Notes under the pieces: model-generated | Seen by the model: only the letters and a program-made list of their open reading frames with translations | Databases searched by the model: none | Told to the model about the DNA's origin: nothing | Shown here: positions 7,169 through 15,754 of the stretch, in pieces | Position numbering within the stretch: position 1 is the first letter of the stretch | How the letters are laid out: each line of letters begins with the position of its first letter | Position numbers and translations under genes: made by a program | Origin: Sphingomonas palustris | GTDB taxonomy: Bacteria; Pseudomonadota; Alphaproteobacteria; Sphingomonadales; Sphingomonadaceae | Direction: 5' to 3' | Assembly (NCBI GenBank): GCA_026225215.1 | Contig: JAMFSI010000107.1 | Coordinates: forward strand, 1-36,622 | Length of the DNA stretch: 36,622 bases

Positions 7169-9283
7169 TTACCGCCGGGCCAGCGGACGCACCCCATTGA
7201 TGCTGGCCACGATCGCTGAACCATTGCTGATCAGCGCGGTCATCTCCGGGCTCACCAACCCACCCGGCAACGCCAGCGCCAGCGCCACGCCGTTCATCAC
7301 CGCGACGATGCCGTAGTTCTGCTTGATCAGGCCGACGGCATCGCGCGAGATTTCGATCGCCTGGACCAGCTTGCCGAGCGAATCCTCCATCAGCACGACA
7401 TCGGCCGATTCATGCGTGATATCCGCGCCGTGCTTCATGGCGATGCCGACATCGGCGAAGCTGAGCGCGGGCGAATCATTGATGCCATCGCCGATCATCA
7501 CCACACGGCGGCCCTCGGCCTGCAGTTCCTGAATGACGCGCGCCTTGTCGGCGGGCATCATATTGGCAACCTGCCGCGTCAGGCCAAGCCGCTCGCCGAC
7601 CGCGCGCGCCACCGTTTCGTTGTCGCCGGTGAGCATGATCGTCTCGGTAATGCCCAGTTCGTGAAGGCGGGCGATGACTGCGCGCGCCTCGGGGCGGATG
7701 CGATCCTCGTAAGCGACCAGCCCGGCCAGTTCGCCATCGACCGCGACATACAATGACGAGCAACCCATCCGGTCGATCGCTTCGCGATCCTCGGCGACAT
7801 GCCCGATCTCGATCCCGCTCTGGCGCAGGAAACGCTCCGAGCCGACATGGACATAGACCTCGCCAACCCAGCCTTCGACGCCGAGGCCGATGCGGTATTG
7901 AGTCTCCTCGCATTCGGGGACCGTCAGGCCGAGTTCGCGCACACGCTCGCGCAAAGCTTCGGCGACCGGGTGTTGCAGATGGGTTTCGGCCGCGGTCGCC
8001 ACCGCCAGCACGCGCTCGCCCGGCCATTCGGGCAGGAAACTGCGCATCTCGACGACATGCGGGGTGCCGTGGCTGAGCGTGCCGGTCTTATCGAACACCA
8101 CCGTGTCGACCTCGGCGAGCTTTTCCATGTGGCCGCCGCTCTTGATGATGATGCCATTACGGGCGGCATAAGTGATCGACGACAGCACTGCGGTCGGCGC
8201 GGCGACGCGGATGCCGGTGCCGAAATCGACGATGACGAGATTGAGAAAACGGTCGAAATCGCGGCTGAACAGCCAGGTGCCGACCGCCAGTCCCAGCGTC
8301 GGCAGCACCAACCGGTCGGCGAAGCGCTCGGCGTGGTTCTGCATGCGGGTGTCGCCGATCGGCGCACCGTCGATCAGCCGTGCGATCTGGCCGGCGGTGG
8401 TGTCGGTGCCGACGCGATCGGCGCGGACCCGGATCTGGCCTTCGCGCAGGATGGTGGCGGCAAACACCCGCTCGCCCGCTTCGCGATTCACCGGCAGGCC
8501 TTCGCCAGTGATGGTCTTTTGGTCGATCAGGGCGTGGCCTTGAGTGACCTCGCCATCGACCGGGATCATCTCGCCGGGATAAACGACGATGACATCGTCC
8601 ACCACCAACTCGCTTGCCGGCACCGAGACGATCGTGCCGTCGCGTACCAGCCACGCCGATTTGGCGCGGTATTCGAGCAGTTCATCGACCGCCCGCTTCG
8701 AGCCCGCCGCGGTAAGATCGCGAATCCAGTCACCCAGCCGGATCAGCCAGGTGATTACCGCGCCGGCTACCATCTGGTTCTGCAGCAGTGCGGCATTGAT
8801 TGCCAGCGTATCGAGGAAATCGACATTGAGCCGTTTCTCGGTCGTCAGCACATGCCAGGCCCGGCGGAAAATCGGCCAGGCGGTGGCGAGCAGGATCGGG
8901 GTGTTGATCGCCTGCACCACCGGCCCCCCGAACGCGAGGCCCAGCGTGATCGTTGGCCACATCAGCGGGTATTTTGCCGGTGCCTTCGCTATCGGGGCGG
9001 GTTTTTCCGCAGGCGAGGCGGTGACATCGGTCGCTGCTTGCGCGGCGAGGTCTTCCAGACTCGCTCGTGCAAACATCGCCAGCGCCATCTGCAGCGAAAA
9101 TTCGTGGCTTGGATCATATTCGATGACCAGGCTGTTGGCGGCATAATTGGCGCGCACCCCGCGCACCCAGCTCTGGCGCAGGATCATGGCGAGCAGGGCT
9201 TCGGCCTCGGGCACCGGCGCGAGCAGCATCGGCACGTGAAGCCGCACGCGGCCCGGCATGGAATGGGAAATCGTGAAACGCAT
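7169..9283 (-). CDS. Heavy-metal-type P-type ATPase without a CPx motif
   Basis: A 704-residue ATP-driven cation pump of the inner membrane. Residues 1-60 form an HMA-like fold with PGRVRLHVP but no CxxC. Core motifs are intact: TGEGLPVNREAG (actuator), DKTGTLS with phosphorylated Asp398, QHPVAEAL (the HP motif of P1B pumps), TGDNETVARAVG and MIGDGINDSPAL. In the ion-binding helix before the phosphorylation site, the CPC of ordinary P1B pumps is replaced by FGT (in VDFGTGIRVAAPTA), so the metal cannot be assigned by motif. The start ATG at 9283 is chosen because it begins the HMA-like domain 10 nt after the upstream stop; upstream in-frame starts would overlap that gene. Substrate and direction are unknown. 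Confidence 0.88.
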   Translation of the reverse strand: MRFTISHSMPGRVRLHVPMLLAPVPEAEALLAMILRQSWVRGVRANYAANSLVIEYDPSHEFSLQMALAMFARASLEDLAAQAATDVTASPAEKPAPIAKAPAKYPLMWPTITLGLAFGGPVVQAINTPILLATAWPIFRRAWHVLTTEKRLNVDFLDTLAINAALLQNQMVAGAVITWLIRLGDWIRDLTAAGSKRAVDELLEYRAKSAWLVRDGTIVSVPASELVVDDVIVVYPGEMIPVDGEVTQGHALIDQKTITGEGLPVNREAGERVFAATILREGQIRVRADRVGTDTTAGQIARLIDGAPIGDTRMQNHAERFADRLVLPTLGLAVGTWLFSRDFDRFLNLVIVDFGTGIRVAAPTAVLSSITYAARNGIIIKSGGHMEKLAEVDTVVFDKTGTLSHGTPHVVEMRSFLPEWPGERVLAVATAAETHLQHPVAEALRERVRELGLTVPECEETQYRIGLGVEGWVGEVYVHVGSERFLRQSGIEIGHVAEDREAIDRMGCSSLYVAVDGELAGLVAYEDRIRPEARAVIARLHELGITETIMLTGDNETVARAVGERLGLTRQVANMMPADKARVIQELQAEGRRVVMIGDGINDSPALSFADVGIAMKHGADITHESADVVLMEDSLGKLVQAIEISRDAVGLIKQNYGIVAVMNGVALALALPGGLVSPEMTALISNGSAIVASINGVRPLARR

Positions 9284-9293
9284 GTGCTGGCGG

Positions 9294-10133
9294 CTACCGT
9301 TGGGTCGCCGACTCCTGATCCGGCTGAGCCACGGGCCGCGTCGCGGGGGTTGCCTGCAGCTCGACAAAATGATTCACGCCGAACAGACCCAGCGTCACCC
9401 ACATCGGCGTGGCCGCTGCCGCGCCGATTTCGAGGAAGGTGAAAGCCGCGAGACCGCCGGCGAGGAAGATTTTCATATCGATGGTATTGTTGCTGACCAG
9501 CTTGAGTTCGCGGTCGAAGGCCTTGAAGAAATCGACTGCGCCTTTCGCCAGCGGCGAATGGTCGGCCAGGAAATCGGCTTCCTGCGCGATCCGGCTGGCG
9601 AGGCGGTTGACCTCGTCTTCCGGCGGCCCGCTTTCGACGTGCAGCTCGTTGTGATGGCAGCAATTGTGGAGATGATCGGCGAACTCCGCCTCAGCCTTGT
9701 GGTCGTAATGCAGGGTGATGCTGCCGGTCTCGGGCTTGGCAACCACCTTGGCGACACCAGGCAGCGCCGAAAATGCGCTGATATAGGCATCGAGGACGCC
9801 AGGATCGGTCTTGGCGGTCGGGATCTTCATCCGGATGCGGCCGGGAATATTATGCTCGATCCGGGCTTTGTGCTTTTTCTTCTTTTTGTGGCCGGCGGCA
9901 TCGGTGCCGTGGCTCTGAGTGCTATGGGGAGTGCTATGGGCGCGACCATGCGCTCCCGCACTCGTAGCAGGGGCCGGCGTAGCAGGGGCGGGACTTTCGG
10001 TGAGTTCGACGGCGACGGGCAGCTGCTCGGCGGCATCGGCTGTGTCCACCGCCCGGGGGGTGCTCGCCGTGCCGTTTGCGGCTGACGCGCGCGCTTTTGG
10101 CGATTCCGCCGGGCCTGTTGTCTTCTCAGCCAT
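9294..10133 (-). CDS. HMA-like metal-binding membrane protein, partner of the P-type ATPase
   Basis: A 279-residue protein. Residues 1-80 are a low-complexity Ala/Pro/Thr/Ser region, followed by a Lys-rich stretch (KKKKKHK). Next comes an HMA-like domain starting with the same PGRIRMKIP motif seen at the start of the ATPase, then a metal-binding-looking cluster HLHNCCHHNELH. Hydrophobic stretches near the C-terminus (from IFLAGGLAAFTFLEIG through WVTLGLFGVNHFVEL) suggest one or two membrane helices. The ATG at 10133 has AAGGA seven bases upstream and is preferred over the in-frame ATG at 10163. It ends 10 nt before the ATPase start, so co-transcription is nearly certain. It may deliver or sense the metal moved by the ATPase; this is inference. 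Confidence 0.75.
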   Translation of the reverse strand: MAEKTTGPAESPKARASAANGTASTPRAVDTADAAEQLPVAVELTESPAPATPAPATSAGAHGRAHSTPHSTQSHGTDAAGHKKKKKHKARIEHNIPGRIRMKIPTAKTDPGVLDAYISAFSALPGVAKVVAKPETGSITLHYDHKAEAEFADHLHNCCHHNELHVESGPPEDEVNRLASRIAQEADFLADHSPLAKGAVDFFKAFDRELKLVSNNTIDMKIFLAGGLAAFTFLEIGAAAATPMWVTLGLFGVNHFVELQATPATRPVAQPDQESATQR

Positions 10134-10176
10134 ACCAGTCCTTCGGGTGATCCCACTCGTCATGCGTCAGCCGCTG

Positions 10177-10198
10177 CCGCGCCCTCGCTCAGGCGCGG
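10177..10198 (-). other. GC-rich hairpin between cassette genes
   Basis: CCGCGCC (10177-10183) pairs with GGCGCGG (10192-10198) around an 8-nt loop. It lies in the 147-nt gap between the small membrane protein and the HMA-like gene, on the same transcript. It could tune transcript stability or downstream translation. No T run follows. Confidence 0.35.
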
Positions 10199-10280
10199 CC
10201 AGCATTGACCAGATCAATCATAAATGACGTGGAGCACGGTCAGCCCGACGCCGACCACGCTTTCCACGATCAGCAGGGTA

Positions 10281-10622
10281 TCAACCAGCCGCAGCGGCAG
10301 CTTCCTCTGCGTGAACCTCGGCCGAAATATCGCCGATCCGCTCACCGGCCTCGGCGACTGCCGAGCGCGCCTTTCGCCCCAGCTTGACCGCCCCCCGGAC
10401 GGTCGAATTGGCCAGCGGCTTCAGTCGATCGCCCAGGTTGGGCAGGAATTTGGGCGCAAGCGCGGCGGCTGCACCGATCAGGATCGCGGGAACCAGCGCC
10501 GCCTCGACGACGACCGCGCCCAGGACGACGACGCCGACCGCGGCAGCCGTGGCCACTGCATCCGGCCGAGAAGCCCCGGCGGCACTTGCGTTATCGTTAG
10601 TCTCAACCGTTTTCTCGACCAC
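10281..10622 (-). CDS. Small Ala-rich membrane protein (DUF5132-like)
   Basis: A 113-residue protein. A hydrophobic segment at about residues 20-56 (from AVATAAAVGVVVLGAVVVEAALVPAIL onward) can span the membrane. It is followed by a basic amphipathic part (KFLPNLGDRLKPL, RGAVKLGRKARSAVAEAGERIGD) and an acidic Ala-rich tail. It resembles the DUF5132 type of small membrane proteins, which I recall near HMA-like proteins and P-type ATPases; the match is from memory of the pattern. The start is GTG at 10622 with GGAGAA six bases upstream. It heads the three-gene cassette with the HMA-like protein and the P-type ATPase, so a helper or regulatory subunit role is plausible. Function unknown. Confidence 0.65.
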   Translation of the reverse strand: MVEKTVETNDNASAAGASRPDAVATAAAVGVVVLGAVVVEAALVPAILIGAAAALAPKFLPNLGDRLKPLANSTVRGAVKLGRKARSAVAEAGERIGDISAEVHAEEAAAAAG

Positions 10623-10783
10623 AATCGTTCTCCGAAACTTGAGTGCCCCATATCGGGAGCCGGCAGTGTTTGACCCCAGCCATGCGTCCGGATGGGCGCT
10701 GGCAGATGTCCCTAGCGGCCCCGAAGCTCAACGAAATTAGAGTGGAAATATGTCACGTAGGTTACAGTGCTTGATCTATCTGC

Positions 10784-10840
10784 TCAGACACTCCGGTTTC
10801 GGGAGTTTCTGAGTGTCTGATCCGAAACTTCGTTTCGGAT
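10784..10840. terminator. Two adjacent hairpins downstream of ppk2
   Basis: TCAGACACTC (10784-10793) pairs perfectly with GAGTGTCTGA (10811-10820). Directly after it ATCCGAAAC (10820-10828) pairs with GTTTCGGAT (10832-10840) around a 3-nt loop. The only gene reading toward them is ppk2 (minus strand), so they may end its transcript or protect its 3' end. Confidence 0.5.
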
Positions 10841-10843
10841 AGT

Positions 10844-10925
10844 CTGTGCCGTCCCGCTCCCCCGGCCCAACCACTCGATTAAGGTACCCTGTGGGTGGTT
10901 GGGCAGGGGGAGCGGGACGGCACAG
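10844..10925. repeat. Long near-perfect inverted repeat downstream of ppk2
   Basis: Arms 10844-10863 and 10906-10925 are perfectly complementary over 20 bp. After one mismatch the pairing continues for 10 bp (10865-10874 with 10895-10904), giving a 31-position stem around a 20-nt loop. It lies 50 nt past the ppk2 stop. It may be a terminator or a small palindromic element. With the two hairpins at 10784-10840 it fills most of the gap at 10623-10974, in which I see no gene. Confidence 0.7.
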
Positions 10926-10974
10926 CCTCCGAAATTAGCGCAGCGAATTTTCGCGTCAGGCACTCAAACCTCGA

Positions 10975-11913
10975 TCAGTCCTTCGGCGCTGGCTCGAGCG
11001 GGAAGTGGTTGGGCACATACATTTCGGCCGGCACGGGATGGCGGATATAATCGGCGTTATGGACCCGAGCCGGTAGCGTAACCGCTGGCTTTTCGAGGGT
11101 GTCGTAGGGAATTTGGTCCAAGAAATGCGAGATGCAGTTGAGCCGCGCCCGTTTCTTGTCCACAGCCTCGACCACCCACCACGGCGCCTCGGGAATATGG
11201 GTGTGGTGCAGCATGTCTTCCTTGGCGCGGGTGTAGTCTTCCCAGCGGCGCCGCGATTCGACGTCCATCGGTGACAGTTTCCACTGCTTGAGCGGATCAT
11301 GGATGCGCAGCGCGAAGCGGAACTGCTGTTCGTCATCGGTGATCGAGAACCAGTATTTCAGCAGGATGATGCCCGAGCGCACCAGCATCCGCTCAAACTC
11401 CGGCACCGAGCGAAAGAATTCCTCGACATCGTCTTCGGTGCAAAAGCCCATCACCCGCTCCACCCCGGAGCGGTTGTACCAGCTGCGATCGAACAACACG
11501 ATTTCACCCGCCGATGGCAGATGCGCGACATAGCGCTGGAAATACCACTGGCTGCGCTCGCGTTCGGAAGGCGCGGGCAGTGCTGCGATCCGGCAGACGC
11601 GGGGGTTGAGCCGCTGTGCGATGCGCTTGATCACGCCGCCCTTGCCGGCGGCGTCGCGTCCCTCGAACAGCACCACGACCCGCAACCCCTTGGCCACTAC
11701 CCAGTCCTGCAGGCGGACCAGCTCGTGCTGGAGGCGGAACAGCTCGCGGAAATAGGCGCGCCGATCGAGCGCGTTGTGCTTATGCTGCCGTTCAACCTCA
11801 GCAAGATCGTCGAGCCGGCTATCCTCGAACTCCAGTTCAAGCTCCTCGTCGAAGCTGTCGGAGATCTCTTCCTTGATCCGATCGATATCATACGGCGTAT
11901 TGTTCGAAGACAC
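10975..11913 (-). CDS. ppk2: Polyphosphate kinase 2
   Basis: A 312-residue protein of the PPK2 family, which transfers phosphate between polyphosphate and nucleoside diphosphates. The Walker A motif is GRDAAGKGG (about residues 85-93) and Walker B is VLFDRSWYNR with Asp142. The lid region PSERERSQWYFQRYV and the motif DPLKQWKLSPMD are typical of the single-domain enzymes of about 300 residues. The start is taken as GTG at 11913 with AGGAAG seven bases upstream; a TTG at 11937 would add eight residues but lacks a comparable ribosome site. The gene is divergent from the CHAT gene and followed by large hairpins. Nucleotide preference (ADP or GDP) cannot be read from the motifs alone. Confidence 0.93.
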   Translation of the reverse strand: MSSNNTPYDIDRIKEEISDSFDEELELEFEDSRLDDLAEVERQHKHNALDRRAYFRELFRLQHELVRLQDWVVAKGLRVVVLFEGRDAAGKGGVIKRIAQRLNPRVCRIAALPAPSERERSQWYFQRYVAHLPSAGEIVLFDRSWYNRSGVERVMGFCTEDDVEEFFRSVPEFERMLVRSGIILLKYWFSITDDEQQFRFALRIHDPLKQWKLSPMDVESRRRWEDYTRAKEDMLHHTHIPEAPWWVVEAVDKKRARLNCISHFLDQIPYDTLEKPAVTLPARVHNADYIRHPVPAEMYVPNHFPLEPAPKD

Positions 11914-11972
11914 AGGCCAGCTTCCTCGCAAATCCAACCAACTTCACGCGAATACGAAAGTTCTGTGACAAT

Positions 11973-12008
11973 CTGGTGGCAATGAGAGGGCTGGTGGCAA
12001 TGAGGAGG
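11973..12008. repeat. Two-copy 18-nt tandem repeat in the ppk2/CHAT divergent region
   Basis: CTGGTGGCAATGAG occurs at 11973-11986 and again at 11991-12004, giving an 18-nt period between the divergent ppk2 and CHAT genes. It may be a replication slip or a regulator site. Confidence 0.5.
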
Positions 12009-12092
12009 GCGACGCAGCGAGCGCCAAATCGATGGTACTCCTCGGAGCAGACCTGTAGTTGTCGTTTGGACCCGGTGCGGGAGGGAAGATCG

Positions 12093-15000
12093 GTGGGATT
12101 GCGCAATATTCTGGGCCTGCCGGTCTTGGCCCGCGCGGCCCTGTTCGCGGGCGCTCTTGCGCTGCTCGATGGCGCTACGGCTTACGGTCAGGCTGCGGCT
12201 GCCGCACCAGGCGCGGCTTCGTCGGACGACGCTGCCGACGCATCGGGGGCAGGAGCCGATCCGGCGCAAGCGGAGCGGGCCTCCTCAGCGCGATTGGCGG
12301 CGGCTCGCCAACAAAGCGGCGAGACATCGCTGCCCTATGCCTTTGCGCTGCGGGATCACGCTCGCAGCCTCATGGCGCTGGGCAAGTTCGGCGATGCCGA
12401 AGCGCAGGTCCGTCAGGCGCTGGCGATCGTCAGTGGCATTCGCGGGGCGGACAATATCCAGGCGATGGTCATTCAGAGCCAGCTTGGCGCCATCGTCACC
12501 CGGAGCGGTCGAGCCTCCGAGGCGGAGCCGCTGTTGCGTCAAGCCTGTGAAACATTGAAGATGCGTGCCGACCCGCAGGCGCCTGCGACACTGACGTGCC
12601 AAACCAATCTGGCGACGAATCTTATCGCGCAGAGCCGCTATCACGAAGCCGAAGTGCTGCTGCGCCATATCGTGGCGCTTCGCGTCAAGGCATCGGGGCC
12701 GCAAGATCCGGTGGTGCTGGCGGCGAAGCTCCAGCTTGGCCGCGCCTTGCGCGAGGAAGGCGACCGGGGGCCGGCTGAAGCCATTGTGCGCGCCGTGGTG
12801 GAAGCGCGACGGACCATGCTGGGCGATCGCAACGCTTTAACGCTGACCGCTATCGGCGAACTGGCCGATGTGCTGGTCGCCGAGCATCGCGGCGCGGAAG
12901 CCGAGCCGCTCTACCGGATTAACCTCAAAAACCGCAGCGAACTGCTGGGCGAGCGTCACCCCGAGACGCTGCTGGCGATGGACATGCTGGCGCGCGATCT
13001 GGCGACGATTGGGCGCGCCGACGAGGCCGAGCCGCTGATTCGTCAGGCGCTGGCGACGCAAGCCGAAGTTCTGGGCGAAACCCATCCCAATACGCTGGCG
13101 AGCATGAACACGCTGGCCTTCGTGCTGCGCGCGAAAGGTCAGCCGGGTGCCGCCGAGGCGGTGATGCGCCACGTCCTCGCTTTGCGCACACGCCAACTGG
13201 GGCCGGACAACGCCACGACTTTGACCACCACGGCGGCGCTGGCCATGGATATCGCCGCCCAGGGTCGCCGCAGCGAAGCCGAACAATTGCTGACGCAGGT
13301 GATCGCCGGGCATCGACGGGAGGGTAATGGAGGCCGGGCCGGCCTCAACGCCGCCCTGGTGCAGCTGGGCTTCGTGCGGCTTGCCGAGCCCGATCGGGCC
13401 GCGCTCGCGCTCGATCCGCTGCGTGAGGCGGTGGCCGGGTTACGTGACCGCCGCGCCAATGCCAGTTACTCCCCGCGCGCGGATATCGAATTGAGCCGCG
13501 AGACGCTGTCGCAGGCCGGCACTTACCGATTGCTGGCCGAGGCCGATTGGGCCGCGGCGCAAGCGTACCCCGAGCAATTGCCGGCATTGCGTGAGGAGGC
13601 GTTTCTGGCGCTTCAGGATGCGATGGCCGGGACGGTGACGCAGTCCTTCGCGCTGGCCGCAGCCCGCGCTTCGGCTCGCGCGGCGGGCGCGGACATTGGC
13701 GCACTGGCCGACGAGCGCCAGCAACTCGCCGATCAATGGCGCGCCATGGCCGACCATGAGATCGAAACGATCAGCGATGCGGGCGCGTCGCCAGCCGTTC
13801 GGGCGAGCCCTGGTCCCAATTCCACGGCGGAAATCGTCAATCTCGCGCATCGGATAAACGCCATCGACGCGCAATTGCAAAGCAAGTCGCCGGGCTATTT
13901 CGCGCTGACCCGTCCCGCAGCGGTGCCGCTGGCCACCGCGCAGGCGCTGCTCGGCCCCGATGAGGCGGTGCTGCTCGTCGTCCCCTCGTTCCAGGGGACT
14001 CACGTCATGGCGCTGACGCACGAGGGCCTAGCTTGGCATAGGTCGAGCCTCAATCGCGCCGCCATGATCAAGATCGTGCGCGATTTGCGCAGCGAACTCG
14101 ACCCGGATGCGCTGGCGCGGAGCGCCCGCTCGTTCGACCGGAAACAGGCTTACCAGCTTTACCAGGAGTTGGTGGCGCCGCTCGAACCGGCTTTGGTCGG
14201 CAAGAAGCAGTTGTTCATTGCCGCCGATGGCGCTTTGGCATCGCTGCCGTTCGACGTGCTGGTGACCAGCGCGCCCGCCGGCTCCGACGACGATGCGACG
14301 GCGATGCGCGCGACGCAGTGGTTCGGCGATGCCCATGCGCTGATCCAATTGCCGTCGTTACAGACGCTGCAGTTCCTTCGCGCCCTGCATCGCGGACAGA
14401 TCGGGCCCTTCGCGGGATTCCAGGGGTTCGGCGATCCCAAATTGGGCGGGAGTGCCAGCACGCGCGGCGCGGATGGTCAAAAGGGTGTGGCGAGCGTTGC
14501 CGAACTGGTCAGCCTGCCGGGTACGGCGGATGAATTGCGCCATATGGCCAGTGCGCTGGATGCGCCCGCTGCGACCGTGCATCTGGCGGATGCCGATACC
14601 AAGTCCGCCGTCCAGTCGATGGATTTGTCGCAAGCCCGCATTCTCGCTTTTGCCACGCACGGCCTGCTGCCGGGCGAGCTGCGCGGCGTGGACGAACCGG
14701 GGCTGGTGTTCACCCCGCCCGCCACGCCCAGCGCCGATGACGATGGCTTTCTCAGCACCTCGGATATCACTCAGCTGAAGCTCGATGCCGATCTCGTCAT
14801 TCTGTCGGCGTGCAACAGCGGGTCCGGAGATGGCGAAAACGCCCCGCCGCTCAGCGGCCTCGCCCGCTCGTTCTTCTATGCCGGCGCCCGGGTGCTGCTG
14901 GTCTCGCACTGGCCGGTCTATGACGATGTCGCGCCGCGGATCACGGTCGAAGTGATCGCGGCCCGCCGCGCCAATCCCGGGCTCTCGCTGGCCGAGGCGC

Positions 15001-15107
15001 TGCAAAGCGCGGTCCGAAAAATCCGCGAGGACAAGGACGATCCCAGCCTGGCCTTCCCGTCGGCCTGGGCGCCGTTCGTGATCGTCGGCGATTGGCGGCC
15101 ATTCTGA
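12093..15107 (+). CDS. Exported TPR-CHAT protein (putative caspase-like protease)
   Basis: A 1004-residue protein. Residues 1-34 look like a signal peptide (hydrophobic LARAALFAGALALLDG, then AYGQA), so it probably acts in the periplasm or outside. Residues about 65-430 carry kinesin-light-chain-like TPRs with the recurring pattern EAEPLxRQALA and HPxTLxxMxxLA. A helical linker follows, and about residues 620-1004 form a CHAT domain with its two hallmarks: FATHG with His856 and LSACNSG with Cys907, then GLARSFFYAGARVLLVSHWPV. CHAT domains belong to the caspase-like protease clan. The GTG at 12093 is chosen for the GGAGGGAAG just upstream and because it places the signal peptide at the N-terminus. 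No partner substrate is encoded nearby. Confidence 0.87.
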   Translation: MGLRNILGLPVLARAALFAGALALLDGATAYGQAAAAAPGAASSDDAADASGAGADPAQAERASSARLAAARQQSGETSLPYAFALRDHARSLMALGKFGDAEAQVRQALAIVSGIRGADNIQAMVIQSQLGAIVTRSGRASEAEPLLRQACETLKMRADPQAPATLTCQTNLATNLIAQSRYHEAEVLLRHIVALRVKASGPQDPVVLAAKLQLGRALREEGDRGPAEAIVRAVVEARRTMLGDRNALTLTAIGELADVLVAEHRGAEAEPLYRINLKNRSELLGERHPETLLAMDMLARDLATIGRADEAEPLIRQALATQAEVLGETHPNTLASMNTLAFVLRAKGQPGAAEAVMRHVLALRTRQLGPDNATTLTTTAALAMDIAAQGRRSEAEQLLTQVIAGHRREGNGGRAGLNAALVQLGFVRLAEPDRAALALDPLREAVAGLRDRRANASYSPRADIELSRETLSQAGTYRLLAEADWAAAQAYPEQLPALREEAFLALQDAMAGTVTQSFALAAARASARAAGADIGALADERQQLADQWRAMADHEIETISDAGASPAVRASPGPNSTAEIVNLAHRINAIDAQLQSKSPGYFALTRPAAVPLATAQALLGPDEAVLLVVPSFQGTHVMALTHEGLAWHRSSLNRAAMIKIVRDLRSELDPDALARSARSFDRKQAYQLYQELVAPLEPALVGKKQLFIAADGALASLPFDVLVTSAPAGSDDDATAMRATQWFGDAHALIQLPSLQTLQFLRALHRGQIGPFAGFQGFGDPKLGGSASTRGADGQKGVASVAELVSLPGTADELRHMASALDAPAATVHLADADTKSAVQSMDLSQARILAFATHGLLPGELRGVDEPGLVFTPPATPSADDDGFLSTSDITQLKLDADLVILSACNSGSGDGENAPPLSGLARSFFYAGARVLLVSHWPVYDDVAPRITVEVIAARRANPGLSLAEALQSAVRKIREDKDDPSLAFPSAWAPFVIVGDWRPF

Positions 15108-15168
15108 ACGTCGGCGCTTAATCAACTCGACGCCGTGCAACATCCGTCCAGCATGCAGGAGATCTTCG

Positions 15169-15639
15169 ATGCAGGATTTTTACCGACCCAAAGGTCTTTC
15201 CAGCGCCGTTTCCTACCAGGATGCCAAGGCCGCCTTTCGCTGGCTCGAACAGGCATTCGGGTTTGAGCCGCTGTTCGTCATTCTCACCCCTGAGGGCGAT
15301 CTGGCCCATGCTGAAATGGCCTATGGAGATTCGGTGCTCATGGTGGGCAATGAATGGAGTGAAGACACCAAGAGCCCCAAGTCGATCGGGGGTAAGGTGA
15401 CGCAGACCGTCCATGTTCAGCTTGCCGAGGGCGAAGATATCGACGCCCATTGCGCCCATGCACGCAATGCAGGCGCCGTCATCCTGCAGGAGCCGCAGAC
15501 CCAATTCTACGGTGACCGCACCTATCGCGCCAAGGATTTAGAGGGTCACATCTGGACTTTCGGCGTCACCGTACACAGGATGACGCCCGCAGATTGGGAC
15601 CAGACCAGCGGGCTGACTACGAAGCGGCGCCTCGATTAG
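15169..15639 (+). CDS. VOC-family (glyoxalase/bleomycin-resistance-like) protein
   Basis: A 156-residue protein with the two beta-alpha-beta-beta-beta units of the vicinal-oxygen-chelate fold. The first runs from VSYQDAKAAFRWLEQAFGFEP to HAEMAYGDSVLMVGNE, the second from VHVQLAEGEDIDAHCAHARNAGA to YGDRTYRAKDLEGHIWTFG. The segment YGDRTYRAKDLEGHIW is the usual final strand pair of the PhnB/glyoxalase-like branch. A good site (AGGAG at 15156-15160) precedes the ATG. Members range from isomerases to antibiotic-binding proteins, and nothing here fixes the substrate. It stands alone, 61 nt after the CHAT gene on the same strand, and may share its transcript. Confidence 0.78.
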   Translation: MQDFYRPKGLSSAVSYQDAKAAFRWLEQAFGFEPLFVILTPEGDLAHAEMAYGDSVLMVGNEWSEDTKSPKSIGGKVTQTVHVQLAEGEDIDAHCAHARNAGAVILQEPQTQFYGDRTYRAKDLEGHIWTFGVTVHRMTPADWDQTSGLTTKRRLD

Positions 15640-15725
15640 AGCGGGCAGAAAGCGAAGTGGGCCACAGCCCGCAGCGCATGCAGTCTGTGAACCCATTGCC
15701 AATGATTGTTCCTTGCGGTATCAAT

Positions 15726-15736
15726 AGGTATTACCT
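15726..15736. promoter_or_regulatory. Candidate operator of the toxin-antitoxin operon
   Basis: AGGTATTACCT is an 11-nt perfect palindrome 18 nt before the antitoxin start. A direct GGTAT copy lies 10 nt upstream (15717-15721), a spacing of one helix turn, as ribbon-helix-helix regulators often prefer. Autoregulation is inferred. Confidence 0.4.
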
Positions 15737-15754
15737 TTCGATAAAGGTGCAATA

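Noticed and set aside
9284..9367. N-terminal extension of the P-type ATPase by 28 residues
   Set aside because: It would overlap the upstream gene by about 70 nt and adds Arg/Pro-rich sequence before the HMA-like domain. The ATG at 9283 fits better.
7799..9442. 547-codon open frame on the plus strand antisense to the P-type ATPase
   Set aside because: No domain pattern, and the opposite strand carries all P-type ATPase motifs in order.
11976..12092. N-terminal extension of the CHAT protein by 39 residues
   Set aside because: Arg/Cys-rich sequence before the signal peptide. The GTG at 12093 has a strong ribosome site.
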